Positions 47,400-61,082 of a stretch of 64,000 nucleotides of DNA are shown here, piece after piece. Made by a program: the position numbers and the translations under genes. Below the pieces are notes generated by a model. The model saw nothing but the letters and a program-made list of their open reading frames with translations. It did not search any database and had not been told where the DNA came from. This stretch comes from Cryphonectria parasitica EP155 (lineage: Eukaryota; Ascomycota; Sordariomycetes; Diaporthales; Cryphonectriaceae): NCBI RefSeq assembly GCF_011745365.1, contig NW_024468910.1, positions 5,443,172-5,507,171 on the forward strand, given 5' to 3'. The stretch's first letter is position 1. Each line of letters starts with the position of its first letter.

Positions 47400-50300
47400 C
47401 TCCGTGATTCCCATGAGTTTTCGCTTGCTAGATAGCCTTTCTATTTGATGAGATATTCCCTTGTATTATCTATGCTTCTATGCTTAAGAATCTTCTCTAC
47501 TTCATATTCTAATTCATTATTTTCTATTTCTGCTGTATTATCTATTGATATTTCCTATACTGCTAGTTCTAGCAATAAGATATGAAAAACTGAGTATATT
47601 CTCATCCTATAAGGTAATGCTAATTCATAGTTAACTGGGAAAATCTGTTGCAAGATTCTGAATAGTTCCAACTTCTTGTAATCAAGTTTATTGCTAAGTT
47701 TGATTATTTTAATATTTTTTCGAAGTAGATAGATCTTATCTCCTTTCTATAGAATTAGTTTCTCAATTCTTTTAGAGTTTGCATATTATACTATTTATTT
47801 CTGAACGAATTGTAGTTCTAATCGGAATTCCTTCTAAACTTTCTTGATCTTTTTAATTCTTTTTTCTGCAGCTTCTGCATTTGCTTCCAGCAATGCTTTA
47901 TAATAAGCTGTTGAATTATATTTATAGAGTATAAAGAATAATAATTTCTTTATTATGCTTATATCTGCGCTATTATAAGCAAACTGTATGAGAAGCAATA
48001 GATCAATTTAGTTGTTCTATTCCTAATTAATGTAATATCGAAAGTATTATTCGATAATCTGATTCATTCTTTCTATTTATTCATTTATCTATAGATGAAA
48101 TGCTATAAACATTCTATAATGTATTTCAAGCTATTTTATAAGCAAAGTTCAAAACTTTGAATTAAACTTTCTATCTCTATCAGAGATTACTTCTTCTAAT
48201 ATGCTATGATTAGCAATAATCATTCTAAGAAATGCATATGCGAGTTTCTCTGCTATACTGCTTTCCTTATAAAGAAGAAAATAAGCATACTTGCTTAATT
48301 TACAAACTATTACTAAAATGCTATTATATTGCATCTTAGTTAAGAATTCTTGTAAAAGAAATAGCTTGATAATGAAATCTAGATTGATAAATTGCTAAAT
48401 AATTATAAATACTAATAAAGAATGCAGTAGTTCATAAAGCTTGTATCTTTCTACTTTATTCTTCTTATAGCTATTGCATTGTTATAGAATATTCTCAATT
48501 CTTTTTCTAAAGCTTAGTAGATTCCAATATCTTTTGATGCATTTATAGATTGCTCTAACTCCCTGATGCTCATATACTGATGCACTATATACATTCTTGA
48601 TATAATTATCTTATTCATTTGGAATCATCAATTCTGAATCCTTCTCTAAGAGTTCAATTCTGAAGATAGCATTCAGTTCTCTATATATATTAACGAGATT
48701 TCCTAACTCATCTTAAGCAAAGATATTCTATATATCTGAGAAGTCTGCATTTCAATAGTCTGATCTTCTACTAAAAGCATCTACTTATCTGTTTTCTAAG
48801 CTTTTGCAGTATACAATCTTGAAATCGAACTGTAAAAGAAATTCTGCTTATCTGATTTGTTGCTTATTCAAGATTTTGATTATTATGAATATAATCAAGT
48901 TCTTATAATCCGAGTAAATTATAATCGAATGCTATACGCTAATAAAGTAGTATTGCTACTTTTCGAAAGTTTTTACTATTGCTATAAGCTTCTGATCAGG
49001 AATTCTGTAATTGATTTCTAAGCTATTCAACTTCTTTGAAAAGTTGCTTATAATCCTTAGATATTCTTGGTTATCTTGCTAGCTAAGTTGTTCTCCAAGT
49101 GTATATTCCAATATATTAATCTTAATTTCAAAGGATTTGTAGAAATCTGCTTCATACAGAACTAGCTCTGAGATAATATATTTGATGATCTCATCAAAAG
49201 CTCTCTATGCCTTGAGGATCTATTCAAAAGGCTATTTCTTCTTAGTAAGATTTGTAAGAGAGTATGCAATCCAGCTGTAGTTCTTAATAAACTGCTTGTA
49301 GAAGTTGATATATCTGAGGAAAAATCTAACATTCCTAACATTTCTAGGAACTGGCTAATTCCTAACAGCTTCTATCTTGTCTTTCTGTAGCTTAATGCAT
49401 TCTAGCTTGATTGTAAATCCGAGATAATCAACCTTTTATATATGAAAGTGGCTCTTTGCAGGTTTCATAAGAAGTTTTGCATCTTGAAGCATTTGCAATA
49501 CTATTTCCACATATTTTTTGTATTCTTCCAATATTCGAAAGAAAATAAGGATATTATTGAGATAAGCAATAATGAACTGATTCAGATACTCGCATAGAAC
49601 GTAATTAATCATTTCCTGAAATAAAGCTAAGGCATTCGTTAAACCAAAGAGTATAACCAAATATTCGTAGTATTTATAGCATATCCTGAAAGCAGTTTTC
49701 CATTCTTCTTCTTCTTTTACTCTAATCAGATTGTAAGCTTCTTTCAGATCTAGAACTGTAAACTATTATACTTCTTGCAATCTATCTTGTAATTTCTTAA
49801 TAAGTAGCAATGGATATCAGTTCTTGATTGTAATATTATTGAGTTATCTATAATTAATATATAGCTTAAGCTTGCTATTTTTCTTAGATACAAACAGAAT
49901 AGGATATTCTGCTGATAATTGTAATAATTGTATATATTTTTTCTTAAGATTCTCATTGAGATACTTCCTAAGTGCTTCTAGCTGTATCTTATCTAGTTCA
50001 TAGATAAGAAAGAATTTGAGCTATTTCTCTTCTTGTAGCAGAATCTTGTAGTTGTATAAGCTGTATTCTAGCAATTCTATATTCAATTCTTTCTGGAATA
50101 GTTTCTTAAACTTATAATATTCTTATAATATGTTCGCAAGTATTAATTCTGATTCTTATACTATTTCTGCTATCTGGAGGAATAGTAGGTACTATTGAGC
50201 ATGCTTCTTTTCATTCATTGTTTTTAGTAACGTTTTTGAAAGCTTTAAGCATTTGCTCCGGATCAGACTGAGCGCTCGAGAGCCTGGTTTCGAGATTTTT

Positions 50301-50700
50301 CTTGTATAGTTTTACAATTCATATTCTAAAGCTTTTCCTTATTGCTCTAAAGCGAACCAACTTGCTAAGAGTCTTGCTTTCATTATTTTGCTAATCTATT
50401 AGCGCTCTAGCACTATTTGAGTTCGCTTATTACTAGATTCTTCTTCTTGAACTGCTAGCTCTGCTAGTTTGAAAGTATGTATAAAATCGTCTGAAGCTTC
50501 TTTTTCTGAGTATTCTTTAATAACTAGCTTCGATTCTGCGTTATTGATTGCAACTATCTTCTTGAGTATAGCTTGTTCTTATAAGATCTGGCTAGTAGTT
50601 CAATCAATTCGAGAATTATGCTTTTTAAGCTATGAAAGCTTCATAATCAGCTCATGCTATGCTATATTCATAATATCAAAGGAAGCTTTAGTTATGCATT
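47400..50700 (-). pseudogene. Pol of element C (RT-RNase H-integrase-chromodomain), dead
   Basis: Recognisable minus-strand blocks are a chromodomain end near 47440-47700, an integrase core at 48149-48334 (LVIVCKLSKYAYF; LEEVISDRDRKFNSKF) and RT at 49436-49660 (ILFGLTNALALFQEMINYVL). The active site reads YLNNILIFF where YLDD is expected, so both catalytic Asp are changed to Asn. Stops in between exclude function. Confidence 0.82.
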
Positions 50701-51799
50701 CTTGAATTAAAATAGATAAATAATTAGTTTTCTTATTAATTACTTCTTGATTATATGCAACAGATTGTTCTTTTATAATACTGAGAGTATATGAGCATCT
50801 TTTTTATCTCTATTGTAATTGTATCTGATTGATGATATATAGGGATATAAAGTTTCTCTAAGCGCTACTGTTTAATAGTATGCTATACTTGTATTCTTGA
50901 ATATATATATTGAACTTAATATAAGCATAATTTGTTCTAGAAGCTTTATATAAAAACTATTCTAATCTAATCATCTGCAATCTCTTTATAAGCAATTCTA
51001 TTCTTTTAAGTTTATCAGAAACTATTTATTCTTCTAAGCTTGCTTTGCTGCTTCTTAAGCAAGCTTTTTAGCTTGCTTCTGCTTATATTATTATTATTTC
51101 TAATCTTTCTTCTATTAATGCTAATTGCAAATTTTGTTATTAATATGAATCATACAGAGTATTGTTTTGTACTACTATCATTTTATTTTCTTATTTATAT
51201 ATTGTATAAAGCAGTTATTTAGTAGCTTGATGTATGCATTGTAGTATTGCTTATTGAAAATCTTTCTGAAGCAGAGTTCCTATTCTTCAACAGCTTAAAG
51301 GATTTGTTCTGATTCTCTAATAGAGAATTATTCGTATTGCATCTTATCTGAGAAATGTATTCTGTAGCTATAATAAATGCAGGAGATTTAAGCTAATTCA
51401 TGATATAGATTGTAAAGTGAACTAACTTGAGAATTCTTATTTTCTTGTATCTTAATATTCTGCAAGAGAATGCAGATAAAGAGCTTCTCTAACTCTATTC
51501 TATAGATAAGATATTCAATTTATATTGTTTCCTTGTTTTATCTAATACTAAAGAGAAATCTTTCTATAAGTTTCTTGGATTTATTATTCATAAGAAACTC
51601 TGATGAACTATTGAATCGCTTATTTTAGCTTGATCTTTCTATTGTTTGAGAAGTATTCTTAGTATTATTTAGGTATTTATATTAATAATTAAGAGAGTAT
51701 CATCTTTTATTCATTTCTCTGATTATGGTATCTGGTATAAGTAATAAGGAATAGCGAAGAGCATTGTTATTAAGCTCTTTTTTCAGCATCTGAATGCTT

Positions 51800-52598
51800 C
51801 GTTCAGTGATATTGAAATAGTTTGAGTTGTTGCTACTTGTAGTTGTGCTGAGCGTATATCCTTGCTCTGCTGTTGCTATCTGCTTGTAGCGCCTAGGTTT
51901 CTGAGAGAACTATTCTAAATCTTTCTTACTCGAGAGATATATTAAGCAGTTATTGTTATAGCAGAATGTTCAACTGAGACTTCCGTAATCAATAGAGTTC
52001 GATATTTGCTCTGAGGGAGTATTTTTGCTCAGTTAATTGAGTTTCTGTTGCTAAGCAATATTCATCTAGCATTCTTTCTGAACTGATTGCTATTTATTCT
52101 TTCGGGATTGATAGCAGTTGCATGCAATGTATTCTTATTTGTTGCAGTTATAGCAAGTAATGCTATTCTTCTTGCTATACTGCTTATTAGCTGCATTAAG
52201 TTCTATAGAACTAGCATGTATAGTGCTGCTTTGAGCTATACTGCTATATTGACTGCTATTCTTGTTTTGAAGTTTCTTATTTATATTAGCTAGAAATCTC
52301 TAAATCTGATTTTCTTTCTTCTTGAACTTCTTTATCTATTATTCATACAGATAATTGTTAATGCAGATAGCTTGATTAGAGAATATCGCAAAGTTCTCCA
52401 GCTAATTCTGCTTAGAGATTTCATCTTTAATGTTATTCTTAAGTTCCTTGTAATAGTATTTCATAAGATTTTTATCTTCCTATGGAAATTATACTGAAAG
52501 TTGCTTGAATCTGATTGTATAAGCAGAAGCTGATTTGATCTGCTTGAGATTCATAAGCTGCTAAGCTGTAGTGCATTCTTCGTTAGGATTACCAAAGA
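51800..52598 (-). pseudogene. Gag of element C, C-terminal part
   Basis: Minus-strand gag sequence homologous to that of element B at 58800-59150. It is cut at 52598 by element B and continues at 60071 on the far side. Several stops are present. Confidence 0.65.
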
Positions 52599-53062
52599 TG
52601 TAATGAGCACTGCAGCAATCCGAAGATTCCTAAGTATATGAAGAGGTTTATGCTAACAAGAGCGGTATTAAAATATTAAGTCCTTGAATACGGAATCATA
52701 CAAGTTTTAGTAAGCAATGCAAGTATTCACTGCCTTTGAAGCTACTCAATATATGAAACTGAATACTTAGATTAACAACTGAAGAGCTATATACGAGATC
52801 TATCTAATGAAAATGAACATATCCTTATATATTCAGCTCTTCAGTTCTGTTAGTAATATTGATTATTGGATCTCTTGGATTACCTAAGTAATCCAACTAA
52901 TCCGGATTACTATAAATCAGCTACTAATCCATCCTGATCCTATAATCCTAATCCTTGCTTATGTAAGCCTTAGTCCTTGAGATATTGAATCCTTTCCTAT
53001 CTTTCCGAATAGTTATTCCGAGTATTCTAGCTAGTGATTTGCATATTGAATAAGTTATAACA
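52599..53062 (-). repeat. 3' LTR of element B
   Basis: 464 bp, TGTAATG..TTATAACA on plus. The last third differs from the C LTRs and matches the other B LTR, marking a separate subfamily. Confidence 0.9.
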
Positions 53063-53127
53063 TCATTTCTCTTCTATTGATTATTGTTTCTAACGATCTT
53101 TCGTAAGTATTCTAGCAAGTTATTTGC

Positions 53128-53804
53128 ATGCATAATTATGCTTTCCTAATCGAGATATTAAACAGAATCAACAAATTGCATTCTAGCTATTCAGTGAAAA
53201 CTTCAGAGCATTATCATCTTGCTAAGCTTATTTCTGCTTTTGGTATTGAAATGCCTGCTTATGCTTATTGTTGGGAGATGAGAGCTTTCTGTTGTTTCGC
53301 TGAAAACTCTTCTCGTTATAAGAAGTGTATTTCTCTGAATCAAAGCTGTAATACTGGTTGTTTTTCAGCTTCTGCTAATTAGTTTCTTTATTCCTTAGTA
53401 TTCTTCGTAATTACTGATTTTCTTCTTTAGCAGAGCGTTTGATTCATGAAAAGTGCAAGATTTTAAGCAAGGAAGCTGAAGCAGAGTTAGCAAACGCTGC
53501 TGCTCTACAAGCCTTGCTAGCATTGCAAGCTCATCTTGATTGTATACGGAAACAGCGAAAGCTATTGGAGAAACATGCTGCAGAAATGATTCGTTATAGC
53601 TTCAATTCCTTGAAGAGATTTGCAGATGAGAAGGATTGCAGTCTTTGTAAAGAGGAGATCTGCCTGATGTTTCAGGAATATCTTGAGATTATCGACTGGA
53701 GTTCCTTGGATTTAGGAGGTTCTGTGGTAGATTGGTTGGGCTTTCTGGAGAGTGAGGTTTCTGAGGCTTCGGGGTCTTGGTTCGGAGCGGAGCGATTGTC
53801 TTAG
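53128..53804 (+). CDS. Opposite-strand accessory gene of element B (Cys-rich, coiled coil)
   Basis: Exon 1 runs from ATG 53128 (MHNYAFLIE) to near 53380. It has Cys residues in YCWEMRAFCCF and KKCISLNQSCNTGC, a degraded form of the paired-Cys module seen in element F. A short intron ends at the CTTTAG acceptor near 53431. Exon 2 (to 53804) is open: a helical, Glu/Lys/Ala-rich segment with heptad-like Leu spacing, then a tail IIDWSSLDLGGSVVDWLGF and a WFGAERLS end. The exact donor is unclear. It lies between the chromodomain stop (53906) and the 3' LTR, pointing against the element's own genes. Proteins of this general form are common as hypothetical proteins in Pezizomycotina; a function is not known to me. 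Confidence 0.6.
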
Positions 53805-53905
53805 ATACTGGTTTCCTTTCTTTTCCAATACTCAGCTACTTTTTCTTGAGCATTCTCAATATTCTCTTATGATTTCCATGAATTTTCACTTGCTGAGTAA
53901 TCTTT

Positions 53906-56900
53906 TCACTTGATAAGATATTCCCTTGTGCTATCTATGCTTCTATACTTGAGAATCTTTTCTATCTTATACTCTGATTCATTGTTTTCTACTTCTGCTG
54001 TATTATCTGCTAATATTTCCTGTGCTACTGATTTCAGCAGTAAGATATGAAAAACTGAGTATATTCTCATCTTATAAGATAATACTAGCTTATAATTAAC
54101 TGGGAAAATCTGTTGCAAGATTTTGAATGGTTCCAACTTCTTATAATCGAGTTTGTTGCTGAGCTTGATTGTTTTAATGTTTTTTCGAAATAGATAAGCT
54201 TTATCTCCCTTTTGTAGGATTGGTCTCTCAATTCTCTTGGAGTTTGTATAATGTGCTATTTATTCCTGAATGAATTATAATTCTGACTGGAGTTCTTTCT
54301 GAACTTTCTTGATCTTCTTAATCCTTTTATCTGCAGCTTCTGCATCTGCTTTTAGCAGTACTTTATAGTAAGCTATTGGATTGTATTTATAGAGTATGAA
54401 GAATAATAACTTCTTTATTATGCTTATATCTGCGCTATTATAAGTAAACTGTATAAGGAGCAACAGATTAATTCAGTTATTCTATTTCTAGTTGATATAG
54501 TATTGAAAATACTATTCAATAATCTGATTTATTCTTTCTATCTATTTATCTATTTGTAAGTGAAATGCTGTAAACATTCTATAATGTATTCCGAGCTGTT
54601 TTATAAGCAAAGTTCAAAACTTTGAGTTGAACTTTCTATTTCTATTAGAAATTACTTTCTCTAGTATGCTATAGTTAGCAATAATCGTTCTAAGAAATGC
54701 ATATACGAATTCCTCTGCTATACTGCTTTCCTTATAGAAGAGAAAATAAGCATATTTGCTTAGTTTACAAATTACTACTAGAATGCTATTATATTATATC
54801 TTAGTTAAGAATTCTTATAAGAAAGATAGCTTAATAATAAAGTTTAGACTAATAGATTGCTAAATAGTTGTAAGTACTGATAAGGAATACAATAGTTCAT
54901 AAGGCTTATATCTTTCTGCTTTATTCTTCTTGCAGCTATTGCATTATTATAAAATATTTTCAATTCTTTTCCTAAGGCTTAATAAATTCCAGTATTTTTT
55001 AATGCATTCATAGATTGCTCTAATTCTCTGATATCTATATGCTGATGCACTATATATATTCTTAATGTAATTATCTTATTCATCTGGAATTATTAATTCT
55101 GAATTCCTTTCTAAGGATTCAATTCTGAGAGCAGTATTCAGTTCTTTATATGCATTAATAAGATTTTCTAACTTATCTTAAGCAAAGATATTCTGTATAT
55201 CCGAAGAGTCTGCATCTTAATAATCTAATCTTCTATTAAAAGCATCTGCTTATTCATTCTCCAAGCTTTTGCAGTATACAATCTTGAAGTTGAACTGTAA
55301 AAGGAATTCTGCTTATCTAACTTATTGCTTATTCAAAATCTTGATTGTTATGAATGTAATCAGATTCTTATAATCTGAATGAATTATAATTGAGTATTAT
55401 ATGCTAATGAAATAGTATTGCTACTTCTCGAAAGCTTTTACTATTGCTATGAGTTTCTAATCAGGAATTCTATAGTTGATTTCTAAGCTATTCAACTTCT
55501 TTGAAAAATTGCTTATAATTCTTAAATATTCTTAGTTATTTTGCTAGCTAAGTTATTCTCTGAATATATATTCTGATGCATTAGTTTTAATTTCAAAGGG
55601 TTTGTAGAGATTTGCTTTATACAGAACTGGTTCTGAAGTAATATGCTTGATGATTTCATCGAAGGCTTCTTGTGCCTTGGAAATTCATTCGAAAGGCTAT
55701 TCTTTTTTAATGAGATTTGTAAGAAAGTATGCAATCCAGCTATAGTTCTTAATAAACTGCTTGTAAAAGTTGATATATTCAAAGAAAGATCTAATATCTC
55801 TAATATTCCTAGGAATTAGCTAGTTTCTAACAGCTTTTATCTTATTCTTCTGTAGCTTAATGCATCCTAGCTCGATTGTGAATTCGAGGTAATTAACTTT
55901 TTGTATATGAAAGTAGCTCTTTGCAAGTTTCACAAGAAGCTTCACATTCTAAAGCATTTGTAATACTATTTCCATATATTTCTTATATTCTTCTAATGTT
56001 TAAGAGTAAATAAAAATGTTATTAAGATAAGCAATAATGAACTAATTCAGATGCTTGTATAGAATATGATTGATTATTTCCTAGAATAAAGCTGGAGTAT
56101 TCATTAAACCAAAGAGTATAATCAAATATTCATAGTATTTATAGCATATTCTGAAAGCAGTTTTCCATTCTTCTTCTTTCTTTACTCTGATTAGATTATA
56201 AGCTTCTTTTAGATTTAGAATTGTAAATCATTATACTTCTTGCAATCTATTTCGTAGTTCCTTAATAAGTAGCAACAGATATCAGTTTTTAATTGTAATA
56301 TTATTGAATTGCTTATAGTTAATGCATAGCTTGAGCTTACTATTTTTTTTGAATATAAATAGAATAGAGTATTCTGCTAGTAATTATAATAATTATATAT
56401 ATCTCTTCTTAAGATTCTTATTGAGATATTTCTTAAGTGCTTTTAGTTATACTTTGTCTAATTCATAGATAGGAAAGAACTTGGGCTATTTTCCTTTTTG
56501 TAGCAGGATTTCATAGTTGTATGAGCTGTATTCTGGCAATCTTGTATTCAATTCTTCTTGGAATAGTTTCTTGAACTTATAATATTCTTATAATATATTC
56601 GCAAGTATTAGTTCTGATTCTTGTACTGTTTCTGCTATTTGAAGAAACAGTAGGTACTGCTAAGCATGCTTCTTTTCATTCGTTGTTTTTAGTAATATTT
56701 TTGAGAGCTTTGAGCATTTGCTTCAGGCTGGATTGAGCGCTTGAAAGCCTAGTTTCGAAGTTTTTCCTGTATGAATCTACAATTCACTTTCTAAAGCTTT
56801 TCCTTATCGCTCCAAAGCGAACTAACTTGCTAAGAATCTTGCTTCTGTTATTTTGCTAACTTATTAGCATTCTAGCACTATTTGAGTTTGCTTATCACTA

Positions 56901-58700
56901 GATTCTTCTTCTTGAGCTATTAGCTCTGCTAACTTGAAAGTATGTATAAAGTTATATAAAGCTTCTCTTTCTAAGTATTCTTCAATTACTAGCTTCGATC
57001 TTGCACTATTGATTGTAACTATTTCTCTGGATACAGCTTGTTCTTATGAAAGCTAGCTAGTAGTTCAATCGATTCAAGAATTATACTTCTTGAGCTATAA
57101 AAGCTCTATAATCAGCTTATGCTATACTATATCCATAATATCAAAGGAAGCTCTGATTATATATTCTTGAATCAAAATAGATAGATAATTAGTCTTCTTA
57201 TCAATTACTTCTTAGTTATATGCAATAGATTATTCTTTTATAGTGCTGAGAATATATAAGCATTTCTTTCATCTTTATTGTAATTATATCTGATTAATGA
57301 TATATGAGAATATAAAGTTTCTCTGAGCATTACTATTCAATAGTGCGCTATACTTATATTCTTGAATATATATATTGAACTTGATATAAGCATAATCTAT
57401 TCTAAAAGCTTCATATAGAAACTGTTTCAGTCTGATTATCTGCAGTTCCTTTACAAGCAATTCTATTCTTTTAAATCTATTGAGAACTGCTTATTCTTTT
57501 AAGCTTGCTTCACTGCTTCTTAAGCAAGCTTCTTAGCTTGCTTTTGCTTGTATTATTATTATTTCTAATCTTTCTTCTATTAATGCTAATTGCAAATCTT
57601 ATTATTGATATGAATCGTACAGAGTATCGTCTTGCACTGTTATCATTTTATCTTCTTATTTATATATTGTATGAAATAGTTATCTGATAGCTCAATATAT
57701 GTATTGTAATGCTATTTATTAAGAACTTCTCTAAAGCAAAGTTTCTTTTCTTCAATAGCTTAAAGGATTTGTTCTAATTCTTTAATGGAAAACTATTTGT
57801 ATTATATCTTGTTTAAGAAATGCATTCTGCAGCTATAATAGATACAGAAGATTTAAGCTAATTCGTAATATAGATTGTAAAGTAAGCTAATTCGAGAATT
57901 CTTATCTTCTTGTATCTTAATGTTTTGCAAGGAGATGCAGATGAAGAGCTCTTCCAGCTCTATTCTGTAAATAAGATATTCGATTTATATTGTTTTCTTA
58001 TTTTATCTAATGCTGAAGAGAAATCTTTCTTTAAGCTTATTAAGTATGTTGTTTGCAGAGAGCTTCTGCAAGCTGCTAGATTGTTTGTTCTAGCTTAATC
58101 CTTCTGTTGCTTAAGAAGCATTCTCTATATTGCTTAGATATTCATATCAGTAGCTAAGAAGGTATTATCTCTTATTCATATTCCTGATTATAGTGCTTAA
58201 TATAAGCAATAAAGAATATTAAAGGATATTGTTGCTAAGCTCTTCTTTCAATGCTTGAATGCTCTGTTCCATGATATTAGAGCAGTCCGAGTTGCTACTT
58301 GTAGAAATGCTGAGCGTGCATTCTTGTTCTGCTGTTGCTATTTGTTTGCAGCGCTTAGGTTTCTGAGGGAACTATTCTGAGCTTTCCTTACTTGAGAGAT
58401 ATATTAAGCAGTTATCATTATAGCAGAATGTTCAGCTGAAACTTCTGTAATCAATAGAGTTCAATACTTGCTCTGAGAGAGTGTTGCTCAGTTGATTGGA
58501 TTTCTATTGTTGAGCAATATTTATCTAGCATTCTTTCTGAATTAGTTGCTATTTGTTCTTCCGGAATTAATAGCAGTTGTATGCAATATATTCTTGTTTG
58601 TTGCAGTTGTAGCAAGTAATGCTATTCCTCTTGCTATACTGTTTATTAGCTGTATTAAGTTTTATAAAATCAGCATGCATAGTGCTGCTCTGAGCTGTAC
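53906..58700 (-). pseudogene. Pol of element B, dead
   Basis: Chromodomain at 53906-54136 (EYKIEKILKYR; REYLIK). The end of integrase is near 54275-54463 (LIQFTYNSADIS). RNase H and RT lie about 55200-56480, in minus-strand order. Frameshifts and stops are scattered through it, but the domain order is complete. Confidence 0.8.
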
Positions 58701-58799
58701 TGCTATATCAACTGCTATTCTTGTTTTGGAGTTTCTTGCTTATATTAGCTGAAAATCTCCAAGTCTAGCTTTCTTTCTTCTTGAATTTCTCTACTTATT

Positions 58800-59600
58800 A
58801 TTCATATAAACAGTTATTAATATGAATAGCTTGATTAGAGAATATTGCAAAGTTCTTCAGCTAATTCTGCTTGAAGATTTTATCTTTAATATCGTTCTTA
58901 AGTTCCTTGTAATAGTATTCCATAAGATTCTTATCTTTCTATAGGAGTTGCGCTGAGAGTTGCTTGAATCTGATTATATAAGCAGAAGCTGATTTGGTCT
59001 GTTTGAGATTCATGAGCTGCTGAGCTGTAGTGCGTTCTTCGTTAGGATTACTAAAGATTTCTTTGAGAGCTTTCTTGAAGCTCTTAAAGGAATCGAATAT
59101 GTTCTTGATACTCTGAATATATGTGCTAAGGTTATTCTGATGCTTCAAGTAGTTGTATAGAAAAGGCTTATATTAGATAAGAGCATTCTTTTTGAGATAA
59201 GTTTCTGCAAGGATAACTTTCTCAGATTCTCTGATAAACTGAGTCTTATAATATAAGAAATATGCTCTGCAGTAGATAAGAAATCCATATAGCGTTTTCT
59301 GATTACTATTATATATAGCAAGCTTATTCATCTTATATGCCTTTCTAGCGCTACTGATAGTTGCAGAGATGAACTGCGCTTGTTGAGCTTATTAAGCTAG
59401 CTAAGCTTATTAGTTAGCAATAATAGCGCTCTGAGCTTGCTGTTATTCATATAAGTTCTGAATATGCTAAGTAAGCTGATATATCTGATTAATCAGTTCT
59501 TTCTGAGTAGAAGCATGCGAGAATAAAGGAGTTTCTAAAGAAGCTATTATATTCCATATTGCTTAAGAAATAATACTGAATTATTCTTGAATAAGAATTA
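58800..59600 (-). pseudogene. Gag of element B
   Basis: The open part at 58939-59148 reads as a retrotransposon gag segment (KNIFDSFKSFKKALKEIF, EERTTAQQLMNLKQTKSA). The rest is broken by stops. It begins close to the 5' LTR. Confidence 0.75.
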
Positions 59601-59606
59601 TCAAAA

Positions 59607-60070
59607 TATAATGAGTATTGCAGCAATCTGAAGATTTCTAAGTATACAAAGAGGTTTATGCTAACAAGAGCAGTATCAAAGTATTAAGTTTTTGAATACA
59701 GAACTATACAAGTTCTAGTAAGCAATACAAGTATTCACTATCTTTGAAGCTACTCAGTATATGAAACTGAATACTTAGATTAACAACTGAAGAGCTATAT
59801 ATGAGATCTATCTAATGGAAATAAATGTGTTCTTATATATTCAGCTCTTCAGTCCTGTTGATAGTATTAGTTGTTGGATTTCTTGGATTATCTGGATAAT
59901 CCAACTGATCCGGATTATCATGAATCAGCTACTGATCCATCCTAATCCTGTAATTCTAATCCTTGCTTATGTAAGCCTTAGTTCTTGAGATGTTGAATCC
60001 TTCCCTGTCTTTCCGGACAGTTGTTCCGGGTGTTCTGGCTGGTGATCTGCATGTTGAATGAGTTATAACA
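59607..60070 (-). repeat. 5' LTR of element B
   Basis: 464 bp. The minus-strand TATA box is near 59830. The plus-strand first bases read TATAATG, one RIP-type change from TGTAATG. Confidence 0.9.
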
Positions 60071-60625
60071 AAAGATCTCTTTGAGAGCTTTTTCAAAGCT
60101 TTCAAAGGAATCGAATATGTTCTTAGTATCCTGAATATGTGCATTGGGATTATTCTGATGCTCCAAATGATTGCATAGAAAAGGCTTGTACTAGATAAAA
60201 GTATTTTTCTTAAAGCGAGTTTCTGCAAGGATAATCTTCTTAGATTTCTTAGTAAACTGAGTCTTATAATGCAGGAAATACGCTCTGCAGTGGATAAGAA
60301 ATCCATGCAGCGTTTTTTAGTTGCTATTATATATAGCAAGCTTATTTATCTTGTATGCCTTTTCAGCACTATTAGTAGCTATAGAAATGAATTGCGCTTA
60401 TTAAGCTTATTAGGCTAGCTAAGCCTGTTAGTTAGCAATGGTAGCGCTTTAAGCCTGCTATTATTCGCACAGATTCTGAATATGCTGAATAAGCTGATAT
60501 ATCTGATTAACTAATTCCTTCTGAGTAGAAGCATGCAAGAATGAAGGGATTCCTGGAGAAGCTATTGTATTCTGTATTGCTTAAGGGAGTAATACTGAAT
60601 TGTTCTTGAACAAGAATTGTTAAAA
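60071..60625 (-). pseudogene. Gag of element C, N-terminal part
   Basis: Homologous to the B gag (IFDSFESFEKALKEIF), which breaks exactly at the AAAGA target site. The region preceding the 5' LTR (TTGTTCTTGAACAAGAATT) matches that of B. Confidence 0.75.
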
Positions 60626-61078
60626 TGTAATGAGCACTGCAGCAATCCGAAGATTCCTAAGTATATGAAGAGATTTATGCTAATAAGAGCAGTATCAAAA
60701 TATCAAGTTCTTGAATACGGAACTGTACAAGTCTTAATAAGCGATGCAAGTATTCACTGCCTTTAGAGCTATTCAGTATATGAAACTGAATACTTAGATT
60801 GATAACTGAAGAGCTATATACTGAATCTATCTAATGATAATAAACGTATTCTTATATATTCAGCTCTTTAGTATGAATAGATTGGATAGCAACATATTCA
60901 AGTTATCCTGCTAGCTCTGAATAGCACATATCCGAAGCTATCCTTCCTGATTGGCCGTGCTCATAACCCTAACCCTGGGTTATGTAACCAATGCTTTGTC
61001 AGGATGTTGAGTCCTTGACACCTGATCCCTGTTACTCGTAACCTGTTCTGTAACCTGCATGTTGGATGGGTTATAACA
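60626..61078 (-). repeat. 5' LTR of element C
   Basis: 453 bp, TGTAATG..TTATAACA, less RIP-shifted than the B LTRs. Confidence 0.88.
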
Positions 61079-61082
61079 CTCA

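Larger units (their letters stand above)
52599..60070 (-). mobile_element. Chromodomain Ty3/gypsy element B, full length (7472 bp), nested in element C gag
   Basis: Both LTRs are 464 bp (52599-53062 and 59607-60070), and the host sequence on both sides is AAAGA (52594-52598 and 60071-60075), a perfect 5-bp duplication. Gene order is as in C. The 5' LTR has lost its canonical end (TGTAATG is TATAATG), a G-to-A change. Confidence 0.92.
46180..61078 (-). mobile_element. Chromodomain Ty3/gypsy element C, interrupted by element B
   Basis: 453-bp LTRs at 46180-46632 and 60626-61078 (TGTAATG..TTATAACA on plus; the promoter TATA box reads on minus). In minus orientation the order is 5' LTR, gag, RT, RNase H, integrase, chromodomain, opposite-strand accessory gene, 3' LTR. 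Without element B the element is about 7.4 kb. The left flank (TGCTT) and right flank (CTCAG) do not form a target duplication. Confidence 0.85.

Noticed and set aside
38193..52293. Short hydrophobic open frames in the AT-rich block
   Set aside because: They are AT-biased readings (Ile/Leu/Phe/Tyr-rich) of RIP-altered transposon DNA, not membrane proteins.
60960..61010. Telomere-like CCCTAA sequence
   Set aside because: Only one or two units occur, at the same place in several LTRs, so this is part of the LTR and not a telomere remnant.
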